Assembly: GCA_016858145.1 (NCBI GenBank)
Contig: JAEHOE010000109.1
Span: 1-64,000, forward strand
DNA: 64,000 nt
Source: Edaphochlamys debaryana
Lineage: Eukaryota > Chlorophyta > Chlorophyceae > Chlamydomonadales
Reading direction: 5' to 3'
The position numbers were made by a program, and so were the translations under genes. A model generated the notes under the pieces. The model was given only the letters and a program-made list of their open reading frames with translations. It was not told the DNA's origin and searched no databases. Each line of letters starts with the position of its first letter. The stretch's first letter is position 1. Positions 12,031 through 23,637 of the stretch are shown piece by piece.

Positions 12031-14130
12031 CTATCGCCGGCCGCGAGGTGCCGCGGACCCCCGCGCCGCCCCGCCCCGCCGCGGCGGCGGGGCGTCGTCG
12101 CTGCCGCTGTCGTCGCCGCTGCCGCTCCCAGAGTCCGGCGGCGGAGGGCGTGCCGCACCACGGCCCCGGCCTGGGGCCGCGGCCCCACGACCGCGTGCGG
12201 CCGCCGAGCCCGGGGCTCCGCGGCCGCGGCCCCGGCTGGCGACAGGCGTCGGGCCGCTGCCCCCGCTCTCGCTGCCACTGCCGCTGCCGCCGCCGCTAGC
12301 GTCGTCCGAGTCTTGGGGCGGCGGCGCGGGCCGCCGGGCGCCGGCGGCGGGGCCGCCGCGGCCCCGGCCTGCTCCTGCGGCTGCGGGGGCGCCGGGCCGG
12401 CGGGCCTGGGGCGGGGTCGTGCTTGTGCCCGCCTGCCCCCGAACCTTGCGCAGGAGCGGATCCTGGGTCGCGCCGCTATCCTCCGGTTCCGACCCAGATC
12501 CTGATCCCATCGAGCCGGCTTCCGAGCCCGAATCCGCTTGCCGCCGCGCCGCCGGCCGCCGCCCCGCAGCTGCGCCGCCCCGCCCTGCCGCGCCGCCGTT
12601 GGGGCCGCGGGTGCCCGGCCGCCCGTCGTCATCCTCGTCCCCCGCTTTCCCGCCCTTTTTCTTCTTCCCAAAGGCATACAATGGGTTCAACAATCCCGAG
12701 TCCGCGCTCCCGGCCTTGCCCTTGCCCTTGTTGCCCATCTCGATATCAACGCGGGGCGCCCGGCCGGCGCCGCCGCCCTTCACCGTCTGCATGATTCTCC
12801 AGGAGATGTAGCCCGCCGCGCCAAGCACACCCAAGCCCAATGGCACCATGACACCAATCAGGGCATCGTCGGTCTGTTTGGTGGAGGCCGCTGTGATGGG
12901 TGGTCGGGGCGGGGCGAAGGGGGGCAAGGGCGGCGGCGAGGGCGGGGCGGGAGGCCGGGGCGGTGGCCGAGGTGGCGGGGAGGGGGCTGGCGGCGGGAGG
13001 GGTGGCACCGGGGGCCGCGGTGGGGACGGCGGCAGCGGTTGTGGGGACGGCGGCATGGGAGGCGGTGGGGAAGGGGTGTTGAAGGGGATGGGCGGGGAGT
13101 TTGGCGGCCGCGGCGGGGGCTGGGGCGGACGAGGCGGGGGTTTTGGGGTGGGCGGCGGTCGGGGCGGAGACGGCGGCGAGGGTGGCGAGGGCGGGAGTGA
13201 TGGTGGTGACGGAGGTGTAGCTGCGAGCGGGAAGACGCGGGGACGATTAGAGGGATTTCGTCATGGCAAGGCCCTCAGCAACATAGAGCACTACGCAACC
13301 CTGGTAGCATCAGGAAGGGCCCCTTCGCCAAATCGTCCTCCACTCCTGCAGCTCTCTACGAAGCTGTGCAGGTCCCGGTGCTGTCCATGAATTCGGGCAT
13401 GCGCGCCCCTCGTGAGTTCCAGCCCTGGGTTGCAGCGCACTCACGTGCATCGGGCGGCGGCGGAGCGTCCCCATCGCCCGGAGGGCTGGGGAAGTCGGGT
13501 GGGGCTGGAATCGAGGGAGGAAACGGAGGTGGCCGCTTCCTCTGCAGGAGTTGACGGCCCTGCGCCCTCCCCACGACGGCCTCCGAGCCGCTTGCTGTCC
13601 CTGCGCCGCTCTCCTGACGTGGTAACCCATCCTCCGCTTCTGTGAACCTTCGTGGCAGGACCTGCTGAAGCCGCCGCAGGTGTGGGAGGTCCGTGCTGCC
13701 CGCTTGTTGCTGCAAGCTAGCACCGCCGGGCCCCTGCATCCGCCCTTGTTGGTCCTCGCCCCGGTCATGAACCGAGGCTGCACCCGCGGAGGCACCAGAC
13801 ACGTCCTGCAATGCCAGGGAACCTGTGCGGCGAGAGGGGCGGCAGGAGTTGGTTGCGACGCACGGATGCCGGCAGGGGGCTGGGCTGCGGGCGCCCGAGG
13901 GGCCAGTCCTGGCCGGGCTCCGCGGTGTACACCCCTAGACGCGCGCTTGACCCCCCTGATATGCGTATGGCAACTGCCTGGCTATGCCCAGACGCGTTCG
14001 GCACCCGCAAGCACCTTCGCGATTGCGACTTTGCGCCGGTGCAAAAAGGTCACTCACCAGCGTGGCATAACAGCAGTACTAGCCCCAGCGCCAGCCATCT
14101 TGCTGGTGCGCGCGGCGTCGCGGCCCGCAT
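12031..14130 (-). CDS. Type I membrane glycoprotein with Pro-rich extracellular stalk and low-complexity cytoplasmic tail
   Basis: Minus-strand gene, predicted 546 aa. Exons in transcript order: 14130-14058, 13822-13445, 13220-12031; both introns are phase 1 and the frame closes. The ATG at 14128-14130 opens a clear signal peptide (WLALGLVLLLCHAGSLA). Residues about 28-115 are a hydrophilic, Gln/Ser/Gly-rich ectodomain with no family I recognise. About 118-258 is a Pro-rich stalk of PPSPP, PPRPP and PPAPP blocks, like Hyp-rich wall glycoproteins. A membrane span follows at about 271-293 (LIGVMVPLGLGVLGAAGYIS). The tail is basic, then Ser-Gly-Glu/Asp blocks, then RGRG/Ala/Pro repeats. By analogy it could link wall or matrix to the cytoplasm; the function is unknown. 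It is divergent from the gene at 14646. Very GC-rich, so long spurious frames overlap it on the other strand. Confidence 0.85.
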
Positions 14131-14645
14131 GCTGCTGACCTCAGTCGCGCTCCGACTCGCGACTCTCCTGACTGCTACAACACGAAGCTCATGACAGCAG
14201 TCAAGTGCTAAGAAGGGACTTAGTCGAAAGAGCAGCAGAACGAGCAAGAGTGGCAAGAGTTGACCGTGGAACCGCCGCGAGCCCGTTGCACCTGGTGTGC
14301 TAATTAGCAAGTAAGTGTAAGTATGCCTTCTGTGAGATAGTTGCAGCTTCTTGCACCGGCCGTGGGCGCCCGGCATGGAGGGCTGGCCGTCGATGTGCCA
14401 ACCAGCGTGCAACGGGGCCGCCCGACCAAGCACATGCAGTTATAAGCACAGACCACGCGCATGTCGCATGCACCCGGCTGCGTTTCATCCGCACGCCGAC
14501 TCGGCTTCCGCGACGACACACACGTCCTAGTGTTCGTGCTTCGCTTGTGGGACTCCGCTTCCTTTTTCGGATTGCTTGGCATCAAGCAGAGGAGGCAAGC
14601 TGCGTCGCTCCTGTCTCGGCATCGGGCAGCCTTCGGCGGCGGACG
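14131..14645. promoter_or_regulatory. Shared intergenic region between divergent genes
   Basis: The 515 bases separate the minus-strand glycoprotein start (14130) from the plus-strand start at 14646. Both promoters and 5'UTRs must fit here, so it may act as a bidirectional promoter. I see no clear TATA box; base composition is locally less GC-rich around 14190-14340. Inferred from gene arrangement only. Confidence 0.5.
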
Positions 14646-16754
14646 ATGACTCCCGCAGCCGCTAGCGTGCGCCTCACGCAGGTGAGACTGCCCCTTGACG
14701 ACGGAGCATTTTGTGCTCGCGTTGAGACAATGGCAGGCCTGCCCGGGGCCTCCCGGTCAAGTCGGAGGCCGCCGGGAGGTTCACGGCCTGCGAGCCGTGT
14801 GAGGCCGTGGCGCTTTTGTGTGGTGCCCCCTCGCCAGTTCGCACTTCGCCCCCTCTTGCTTGTCACCTCTCCCAAACTCGGCCCTCCCCCGGACAGGTGC
14901 CCACGGCGCGCTGCCTCAGCAGGCCCTTGCGACCACCCGCCCGCCTCCAACCTCCCGTCCTCCACTCCGGCAACGGTGTGACGGCGGCGGAGCCTCAGCC
15001 CGCTGCTTCCCCCGCACCGGTCGTGGCGCCCGCGCCCTCAGCCCCTCCACCGTCGGCCTCGGCCCCGGCCCCTGCCCATGGCTCAGAAGCGGGCCCGACA
15101 GTGCGCACGTCGCCCTTCGCAGGGCGCGGGGGGCGCGGCCGGGGCCGGGGCGGGGGCCGAGGCGGCGGCGGCGGTCGTGGCAGGTCCAACGGGGCGCGAG
15201 AGGGCAGCGGCGACGGACCTGTGACGGAGGCGGAGGCGGCCGGGAACTCACGTGACCCGCGCGTGGTGGCGGAGCTGAGAGCCATGCGGAAGCAGGTGAG
15301 GCCTGGTGGGGCAGTAGGGTCGGGGCAGTAGGGCTGCAGGAGGGGGACCGGAGGTCTCCGCGAAAAGGGACCCGCTGGGATGCGTCCGATCAGGCCATCC
15401 TGGTGCTGTGGACTGGGCTGGGGCTCAGGAGAGGCACAAAACCGGCAAGGCATGGAGCTTCGAGAGGGTTTTCGCGTGGACACACGCAGTGTCGTCGACG
15501 CAGCGCGGGACAGTGCTTGTGTCCTCACGTGACACTGGCGGCTCCTGCTGCCACCTGTTGCCCCTTGTTCATGCCCTGGCTCCTCCCCCGCTGCCCCCCC
15601 ACGCAGGTGCTCCAGCTCACGGCGGCGCTGGAGGAGCAGCGGCGGAGGGACGAGGAGCTGCGGGCGCAGGTGGGGGCGGCGGGGAGGCAGGGGTTGGGGT
15701 CGGACGTGGGTCGGAGGCGGGCGCTGGGTTTGTGCCTTGGACGTGTGTGGGGACAGGCAGAAGCGTGGGCTTGGGGATGCCCGGAGGGGCTCCAGCTGGT
15801 AATCGTTCCGACCTCCCTCCACCTTGCAGCTGGCTGCCTTCCTCTCGACCGTGGCTCCCGGGTCACCGCTCTCGGCTGCGGCGTCGCCCTCCCCGGGCCC
15901 CGGCCCTGCCGCTGTCGGGGCCTCCCCCTCCGCATCCGCGCCCGCGCCCACGGCGCCGCCGCCGCCGGGCCCAGGCCCAACCGCTGGGCCCGAGCTGGGC
16001 CCGGCCCTGGACGCGGACGAGATGCAGCAGCAGCTCAGGGCGCTCCTCATGTCCGAGCTGGACTCTCTGCCCGGGGCCCAGCCCGGGCCCGGGCCCTCGA
16101 CGGCGGCAGCGGGTGACGGAGCCACCGGCGCCGCCGGCTCGGGGCAGGGCGCGAAGCCTCTGAACGGGTTCGCGACGGGGGCAGCTGTAGTGGACGCCTT
16201 CGGTGCCGCGGCGGAGAAGGCATTCCATGACCTCATGATGTTGGAGCTTGGCGGCCTGCACCCCGCCTCCTCCTCCACCGGCGGTGCAGCCGCCCCTCCG
16301 GCAGCCCCAGCATCTGCGGCGCCGTCAGCGCCAGCGCCGGGGGCGTCGGCCGCCGGGGCTGTGTCGTACGAGCAGGCGATGCAGGACCTTCTGATGGCGG
16401 AGCTGGGGCAGGGGCCCGACGGGGCCTCGGGCGGGCCCGTGGAGCTGAGCGACGAGGTGCTGCATAAGCTCCTGGGCCTGGCCTCGGGCCTAGGCCCGGC
16501 ACCTGGGCCCCCTCCTCCCGCCGCCACCCCGGCCGCCCCCGCCTCTTTGGCCGGCGCCGCCGCCGCCCCGGCCTCCGCCAGCACCAGCACCGCCCCGACG
16601 GCTGCGGCCGCGGCTGACGCCCCTCCGGCCGCCGACCCGGAAGTGCCCTCCGAGGCCGATGCGGCAGAGGCCCTGCGGGACATCCGGCAGCACATGAAGT
16701 CGGTCCTGGCGGAGGCGCTGCAGGGCCCGCCGCCGCCGTCAACGGCGGCGCCGT

Positions 16755-16787
<33 letters not shown>

Positions 16788-18754
16788 ACGCGACCGCCGC
16801 CGTGGCGTCGGTGGCCACCGCGCCGGCGGTTGGCGAGGAGGCCAAGCGGTGGATGGAGGGTTTCCTGGAGATGGACCTGGAGAGGCCCCAGCGCGCCGCC
16901 GCCGACATTGCTGCTACGGCCGCCGCCGAGGCCGCGGCGGCGACGCCAACGCCGGTGGCGGCGAGTGTCCCGGTGGCCGTCTCCACGCCGCAGGCGGCAT
17001 CAAGCTCTGCACAGCCGGCCGAGCCGGCGGTGGCGCCGGGCGTGGCTGCAGAGGTGGCGGCGGCGGGGACGTCGGCCGCCGGGGCTGTGTCGTACGAGCA
17101 GGCGATGCAGGACCTGCTGATGGCGGAGCTGGGGCAGGGGCCCGACGGGGCCTCGGGCGGGCCCGTAGAGCTGAGCGACGAGGTGCTACACAAGCTCCTG
17201 GGCCTGGCCTCGGGCCCGGGCCCGGCAGGGCCCGAGCTTGTGGGCCCGGCGGCTCCTCAACCCGCCACCGCCGTCGATGGCACCTCCTCCGCCGCCGCCC
17301 CCGCCTCTGCTGCCCCCGCTACCCCCGCTTCCTCCGCTTCCTCTGAGGGCCGTGGACCCGCGCCGCCCAAGCTGTCTGGCGTCTTCCCGGGCGCAGTCGG
17401 CAAGGGCTCGGTCCCCAGGGGCGACGCCCCCGCCGAGCGCCCCGGCTTCATCAAGCCCACCATCCTCTACCATCCCGGCGGCGCTGCTCCCAAGCTGGTG
17501 GGGTTCGCCGCCCAGGGCACCCGGGGCACCAAGGCCTGCAGCCCCGCCACCCCCACCTCGTCACCCGCCTCGTATTCCCCTCAGGCTGCCCACGCGCCCA
17601 GCCCCGCGCCGGCTGCCCCCCTGCCGGCTCCTGCGCCCGCGCCCGCGCCCGCGCCGCCGATGGAACCGCTGGCGTCGGCGCGTCCCACGGTTGCTGACGT
17701 GTCTGGCAGCGCAGCCAGCGCCGTCAACGTGGAAGCCGCTCACAGTCCCGCTGCTCCCGCCGCCATTGTGGCAGCCCCGGTGGCTGCTCCGAGCCCCGCT
17801 GTTGCCGCCGCCGCCGGCATCATCGGCGACAGCTCCGCCGCCGCACACGCAGAAGGCACCGGGCCGGCGTCCGGGGCCATCCCCGCCGCCGCCGCCGCCG
17901 CCGCCGCCGCCAGCCTGGAGACGGCCGTGGTGAGCGAGGCTGAGATGGCGGCGTTGCTGAGTCAGATCGAGGCCATGACGGCGGCGACGGCGGCTCTGGC
18001 GAAGCAGGCCGTCGAGGCGGTGAGTCGTGGCTGGACGGCAGGGGGCCTGCAGGGGTCCTGGAGTGGGTGACGTGGCGTGCGTAGTTGCGTGGGGCTTATT
18101 ATGGAGAGCGGCTGACCCATGCGGGGCTTCGCCTGGAAAGAGAAAGACATGGAGCAGAGGTTACGTAACAAGTCTCTTGTTCGACCTCCCACGGTAGACG
18201 CCGCAGTTTGCAGTGGACAGAGCCCTCAAGCTGACGTGTCGCACCCATGTGCCCTGCCTCCTTGTGCCCATGCTCTGCAGGGCATCCCCGTGCCGGCCGG
18301 CCTGCTCCAGCCGATCGTGGCTCCCCTCTCCTCCGCCCTGGCCTCCTCCCCCGCTGCCCCCGTCGCCTCCACCTCCACCTCCGTCGCCGCCGACGCTTCT
18401 CGCACACGCGCGGCCCCATCTGCCGCGGCCCCGACCGGGCCCCCTTCCAGCTCCGGCCCTGGCCGCGGCCGCGACCGGGGCGAACCCGTGACCAGGGCCG
18501 TGGGCCAATCGTACCAGGGCGGCCGGGGCGTGGGCCGGGGCCGCGGCCCCTCCCAAGCCTCACCGCCACCCTCGGCTCCCGACCTGACGCCGGAGCAGCT
18601 GGAGGCACTCAAGGTTCCGCCCTCCTTCATGTTTGACGGCCTGCCCATCCTCGCCACGGAACCCGTGGCGGCGTCGGTACCGAAGTCGCTGCGGAGGAGC
18701 AGCGGCGCAGAAGTGCCGCCGCTGCGGGCGCCGCCGCCTCGACCCAGGCACTAG
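14646..18754 (+). CDS. Ala/Pro-rich protein with RGG-type region and repeated acidic-hydrophobic LLMAEL motifs
   Basis: Not a family I recognise; predicted 1053 aa. Proposed exons: 14646-14681, 14897-15295, 15607-15669, 15830-18019, 18281-18754, all phase 0. The start is the least certain part, because frame two of exon 2 also stays open upstream. An N-terminal RGRG/GGG block (about 15121-15190) resembles RNA-binding RGG boxes. A short charged helix (LEEQRRRDEELRAQ) follows. The long exon 4 is Ala/Pro/Gly-rich with polyalanine runs. It carries short motifs such as RALLMSEL, DLMMLELG and DLLMAELG, the last twice within a direct repeat. A second RG-rich stretch and LTPEQLEALKVPPSFM end the protein. 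No signal peptide or TM. It could be a disordered RNA- or chromatin-associated scaffold; this is inference. Confidence 0.75.
16345..16490 (+). repeat. Intragenic direct repeat, copy 1 (LLMAEL module)
   Basis: About 145 bases encoding AAGAVSYEQAMQDLLMAEL through LHKLLGLASG recur almost unchanged at 17071-17215. The few differences I see are mainly at third codon positions, so the coding frame is kept. Confidence 0.85.
17071..17215 (+). repeat. Intragenic direct repeat, copy 2 (LLMAEL module)
   Basis: Second copy of the module at 16345-16490, about 726 bases downstream in the same exon and frame. High similarity at synonymous sites implies a recent duplication or conversion. Confidence 0.85.
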
Positions 18755-20332
18755 GCGGGAAGCGGCGCCGCATCGTAGGGCGATGGGGGGCATTGGGGCT
18801 AAGAACAGGGGTGCAGTGCAGGCGAGTGCGCGAGGGCACGGCCTGGGAGACACAAGACCAGTCGCCTGCTACCCAGGGGCCAGGGCATGGCAATACTTGA
18901 AGCAGGCAGTGGGAATGGGGGTTAGGGTGGACGTGTGATGGCTGTGCGCCGTGGAGTGAAAGCCTATCTGTGATGGCGGCGCCTGAGGGCGTGGCAGATC
19001 AGCTGTTGTGGCTAAGTCCGGATTTCTAGGTGGCGCATTGCGACGGTGGCAGCGGGCAGGGTGGAGGGCTGCGGCGATGATTCCTTGTGGTGCTGTGGGG
19101 GGGTGGGAGGTCTCTGGTACAAGCCTCAGGCCTCCAAGGGCCTTCCCTGCCAGCCACGACACCCGGTGTCGTGGGCTGCTGAGGTTGGGCGTCAGGAGAT
19201 GCTCGAGGCCTGCACGAGCAGCTGCAGTGCCTGCACTTATAGCGTGTGGAAGCCCTGGCAATGGTCTTTGGTCTCCTCGGCTTACGTGAAACTATCCACG
19301 CCGCAAAAATTACAAGCCTCTGCGCTGGGGATCTGCTGCTCAGAACCACGGCCCCTCCTCAGCCGACCGGCCCATGGCTCGATGGCTGTCGCCAGGAGCG
19401 TGACGTGACGTGACTGGCTGCACCGCACGAAGGCCAAGGAGGGCCAATCCGACAAGGAGGACAGAGGAGGAGAGTGAGGGCTACAACAGGGCAGGGCCAA
19501 TCCGTGTGGGCTGGGAGCCTGACATCAACGCTCCGACGTTGACCGACGACAGCGGGTTCAACTTCGTAGGTTACGTCACTTGCGTGCATAGGGGGGCAAA
19601 GTTAGGGGGCATGGAAGGAGGTCAGACCGTTTGAGGAGGCAGACGGACGGGGCCCGCACGCGGGCGTGCACTGGGCCGAACTAGGCATACACGGACGTGG
19701 ACCCGCAGCAGTTTGAACAGGGGGTGCACTCGAGTCGAGCAGCTCTGACACCACTCATGCGTTCCGGTACGGTTTCGACGATTGCGGATGACGCTTGCGC
19801 TGTGTGAACTCCCGGCTTGTGGGAACGTCGCTAGGAACTCGGCGGTTCGAGTGGCCGTTGCGGATGGACTGTTGTGCTGCGCGGCTGTTGTGTGTTGCGT
19901 CAGAATACTCCCTGAATGTCTGTCTAATCTGCGCAAAGACTTGCAGTTAACCCGTTTTCGGGCGAACAAGAGCGAACGCCCGAAAAATACCGAAGCTGCG
20001 GTGTCGGTTAAGCGCACGTAATTTTAGCGCCAGCAACTGTTGCCAGCGCATATCGCTCTAGCTTAGTGCCTGTAACAAGAGACCTTATGCGCCGGGACTG
20101 CCCGCCCGAACCTCTCGGTGTGCGTCCTCTCGATTGAGAATCGCGCTCCTGCCCCTGTGAGTGCGCACTACACAGCAGACACAGCCGTGCACACTCAACA
20201 GCAAATACTGGTTGCTGCGTTTCCGCGCACGTAGACTGTCAAGCAACCTAAGCTGAGAAGGACATCGTCTACGGGCCCTAGGACAATCGGTCCCTTTTGT
20301 CCTGCCCCGCCTGCTTTCTCCGCTACTTGGCG
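18755..20332. other. Intergenic region, including 3'UTR of the Ala/Pro-rich protein gene
   Basis: No coding exon supported. It starts with 3'UTR sequence that includes a copy of the short dispersed repeat (18803-18848). A TGTAA at 20071-20075 is the first candidate poly(A) signal I find, about 1.3 kb past the stop. The right part should hold the promoter and 5'UTR of the gene at 20333. Confidence 0.5.
18803..18848 (+). repeat. Short dispersed repeat, copy 2
   Basis: Similar to 1097-1143 (AACAGGGGTGC, then GCGAGTGCGC and GGGCACGGCC). It lies about 50 bases past the stop codon at 18754, so inside a 3'UTR. Confidence 0.45.
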
Positions 20333-22330
20333 ATGTTCTGCTCTACATACCCACGCGAGGCTGCGGAGCCTTTGCTGGACGCGGCGGCAGCGGCTATCCT
20401 GTGCTCGCTGGCGCGACCTTCAGCGCCAACGGCTGGTGCAGCGCAGAAGCGGTCGTCCTACACGGGTGACAGCTGCCCTGAGGCGGCCCGCGGCCCCGTT
20501 TGCATCATCAGGTGAGCAGGAGCCTGCTCGGCCCCCCCTGCGCGTGTACCTCGCGTCCTGGTCCCGTAACCCTGGTCGGAAACCACGCAGCCGGCATGCG
20601 TGTGGGATGCAAGACTGTGTTATAGATGGCCTCGCCTAGCTGATACCTGCGTGCGGCCTGAACGAAGCGGACTGTTCGGGTTCTCGCGAGTCGATTAACT
20701 CACGCCTGCTGACGCCCTTTGGTTTCCGCTGCGAACATGTCGCTTCTGCTCTCGTCCATGCTGTAGGCGGCGCAGTGACGAGCCGAACAAGCCCGGGAAC
20801 AGCGGTCCAGTGTCGTCAGGACTCCGTTCCGCAATGGCCGCACCGTCGGCTACGTGTTTGACGACCAGCAGCGCGCCCAGCGCGCCGGCGGGAACCAGCG
20901 CGCCGCCCTCACCAGTGCCAACACGAAACTTCGCCACTGCGGTCGGCCCGCCCCGTTTCGACCGCCTGAGCTGCTCGGACAGCAACGGCCGCTCGGGTCC
21001 GCTTGGCCAGTCCGCAACCACTCCCGCCTCGGCCGCACCCACCTCCACACCCGCTCCCGTTACCACCACGGGCCCCTCCCGGCACGCGTCACGCGATGTC
21101 GATCAGCCGCGTGGAGTCGGCGCAGCGGCCGGGACCTGCGAGGGACTCGGAAAGCGCCGACTGTCGGAAGTGGCGGCAACACCGGCGGCCGACCCGGAGG
21201 GTATCGAGGCCTTGGCCGGGAGTCTGCTCGTCGGTCTCGACCTCACGGGGCGCACGGGAGAGCTGGTGGGGCGCGGGCGGGAGCTGTCCAAGAAGCTGGC
21301 AGAGGTGCAGGTGCGTGACACGGCGTGCCCTTTCCTCGTGCCTCGGTTTCCGAGGTTGCAAACCTTCCCTCGTGAGTTTGAGCGCTTGCACCGCCCATCC
21401 AGTACGCACGGTGCATGCGTTCCAGACAATTGCGTAGGTTTGCCCCAGGTTGTTGTGCTTGCACACAATGCGCTTGCGAATTTCTAAATTCGTGCCCGGC
21501 TACCCTGTTTTGCCACCCATCAGGCGCGCAAGCAGAGCCTGGTCCGGCTCGAAGAGGCCCTGGCAGCTCAGATGGCTGAGGTCCGGGCGGAGCTGCTGAG
21601 CGCTCTCCAGACTCAGTGGCGGGAGCAGGGCCTCGCGTCGCAGCAGGACGCGTCGCCCGCGCACACGCAAACCCGCACTCCCGGCGCGCCGGCCGTGAGG
21701 TCCGCTGCGGCACCGGCGCCGGCGCAGCCGCGGCCGTCGCAGCCCGAGTGCCTAGCCCGTGTCTCGGCGGGCGCTGCCCCACTGCCGTCGGCGCTCCCGC
21801 TGCCGCTACAGGTGGCGCGGCCGGCGCAGCGGCCGGCGCCGCCGCCGGAGCCCAAGGAGGAGGCACTGCCCATCATCTGGCGCTCGGCGTCGAGCAAGAA
21901 GCACGAGCCGGCGGAGGCGCAGCTCCGCATGCACACCCCGCGCCCGGCGGCGCCGGTGCAGGCTGCTGCTGCGTCGCCGCCACCACCGCCTCCGCCACCG
22001 CCGCAGCCCAGCGTTCAGGAGCTGCTGCGGCGCCTTTACGCCGCAGTAGAGCAGACCTCCGCTGGCGCGGCCGCCAGCGAGCCGGCCGCCGCCGCCGCTG
22101 CAACTAGGCAGCCCCTGGCCGCGGCGGCGGTGGCGGCACCTGTCAGCGCCGCCATGCCGCCGCCCAAGCGCCAGCGGCTGGCGGACCTCTCGGAGCTGCA
22201 CGGCGTCCCCGCGGGCATGCGCCTCGTGCAGCTGGCGCCATCGGCAGCGGGGCAGCAGCAGCGCTCGCCCCGTGCTCCCGCCGCCGCTGTCGATTTGGCG
22301 GCATACAACCACCGCGGCCTGGCAATCTAA
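20333..22330 (+). CDS. Ala-rich protein with coiled coil and basic nuclear-type motif, unknown function
   Basis: Not recognised; predicted 509 aa. Exons: 20333-20511, 20767-21310, 21524-22330; intron 1 is phase 2, intron 2 phase 0, and the frame closes at a TAA in 22328-22330. The ATG at 20333 is the first in frame after a non-ATG extension. About residues 230-270 form a charged helix likely to be a coiled coil (ELSKKLAEVQ then LVRLEEALAAQMAEVRAELL), spanning the exon 2/3 junction. Ala/Pro-rich linkers include a run of nine or more prolines near 21974. Near the C-terminus PPPKRQRLADL looks like a basic nuclear localisation signal. No signal peptide or TM. Possibly a nuclear scaffold or transcription-related protein, by inference only. 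Its 5' end was duplicated to 23638-24038. A TGTAA at 23334-23338 may serve its 3' end. Confidence 0.7.
20350..20788 (+). repeat. Segmental repeat, parent copy (exon 1, intron 1, start of exon 2)
   Basis: These 439 bases recur at 23638-24038 with only scattered differences. They cover nearly all of exon 1, the whole of intron 1 with both splice sites, and the first 22 bases of exon 2 of the coiled-coil gene. The parent has 39 bases that the second copy lacks. Confidence 0.9.
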
Positions 22331-23637
22331 AGCACAGGGCCTGTGCGAGGTTGGCGTGTTGCTGCGTGTGTGAACGCGGGATTGCCTTGGCGATGCGCCT
22401 GGCCATGGATGTTTCACAGAAGTTGATGTGTGGCCACACGCTGGAAGGCGGGGCGCAGCTCGACGCATGCTTGCATCATTTGGATGCATAATTGAACAGA
22501 TGGATGAAATGGTAGTGTATGGTTTACAAGTGTCGAGCTGTGCCGAGCGGTGAAACGCCCGCCGTTGTGCGTGGTGCAAATCTTATGACCCCTCTTACTG
22601 ACCGGGGATGAGTTATGGTTTGGAAGGCAGTTATCATGAACGTCAGAAGCTTGACTGAACAGCTGATGCAAGCTGCAGACGCGGCAGCTGCTCTGCAGTG
22701 TTCAACTAGTCAATGAGCGGAGAACATTGCGGGTGCGGGCGTGGAATAGAAGCTGCTTATTGCAGCGGTGTGCAAGGGGTAGCTCTTGTATGCGAGGCCT
22801 GCATAGCCGCGCTAGAGACATGCAGTGATGGCATGGTAGGAGGTGCAGCGGTAGCATCTGGGGGCGCTGAAGAGTCGGTTGGTGGAGGGGCACGATGCCA
22901 AGGAAGGCTGTGCCAAAGTTGGAGTGGCAGGTGAGATCTAGAGCAACCTTCGATGTTACCGGTAGGTGACACTAGCATGATAACTGCGGTTTAGCTGCTG
23001 ATGGGGCAGCATGTTCGCCTAGTATGAGAGGCGCCTGGGTGTGCTAGGGAGGTACGGGGAGAATGCAGCCGTACCAGAAGCGATATCGGTAGGGTACCGG
23101 GCCCCCGATGGCTGCCGGCGATGCTGCCGTGGGGTTGCTGCGGCTTGTACCCAAGAGGCTAGGATGACTGCGTCCTTCAAACGGCGCTTGTCATAGCTTG
23201 ACTGACTATGATGCTCACGAATCGCAAGGCCAAGTGGTCAGGGCAATGTGCGTGGTGCCAAGCAGGTGGAAGAAGGCCTGGTCCAAGCTTCGAGGCCTGC
23301 CCACCTGTCCTGAGGAGGCCTGCATGGCCTGCATGTAAGCCGAGCCGGGCGCCCTGTTGGCCAAGGACAGAAAGAGAAGCCCATCGGAGAGTGCCAGCTG
23401 CCAAGGTCCCCAAGGTTCTGCACCACAGCACCCCCACCGCCCCACGCTACCACGCCACACGCCCTGAAGCGCCCTGCTTGCTTTGCCACGGCGGCGAGGT
23501 GACTGGGGGAAGGAGAAACGGGCGACGAGGGTGCGCGAAAAGCAAGGCCAGCAAAGGTGACTGGGGGCCTGAACCCTGGAGCCAAGCGTGCCATCGTCAC
23601 ATCGTGCTCTGCGCTGCATTGCGCTTTGCTTTAACCC
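22331..23637. other. Intergenic region downstream of the coiled-coil gene
   Basis: No supported coding exon. Probably 3'UTR at the left; the first TGTAA is at 23334-23338. A long open frame at 23208-23948 on the + strand runs into the duplicated fragment but has no motif and changes character at the repeat border, so it is not called. Confidence 0.5.

Noticed and set aside
11369..12811. 480-codon and other long plus-strand frames opposite the glycoprotein tail
   Set aside because: The minus strand has signal peptide, Pro-rich stalk, TM and closing phases; the plus-strand frames have only composition.
12848..13390. Gly-rich plus-strand protein (GGRGGG blocks)
   Set aside because: It is the complement of the Pro codons of the minus-strand stalk.
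16750..16790. Trinucleotide GCG run as an independent microsatellite feature
   Set aside because: It encodes polyalanine in frame within the long exon, as does 17881-17911; treated as part of the gene.
14995..17193. 732-codon open frame on the minus strand
   Set aside because: It is the shadow of the GC-rich exon 4 region of the plus-strand Ala/Pro protein. The plus frame has matching splice phases, a direct repeat conserved at the protein level and a proper stop.
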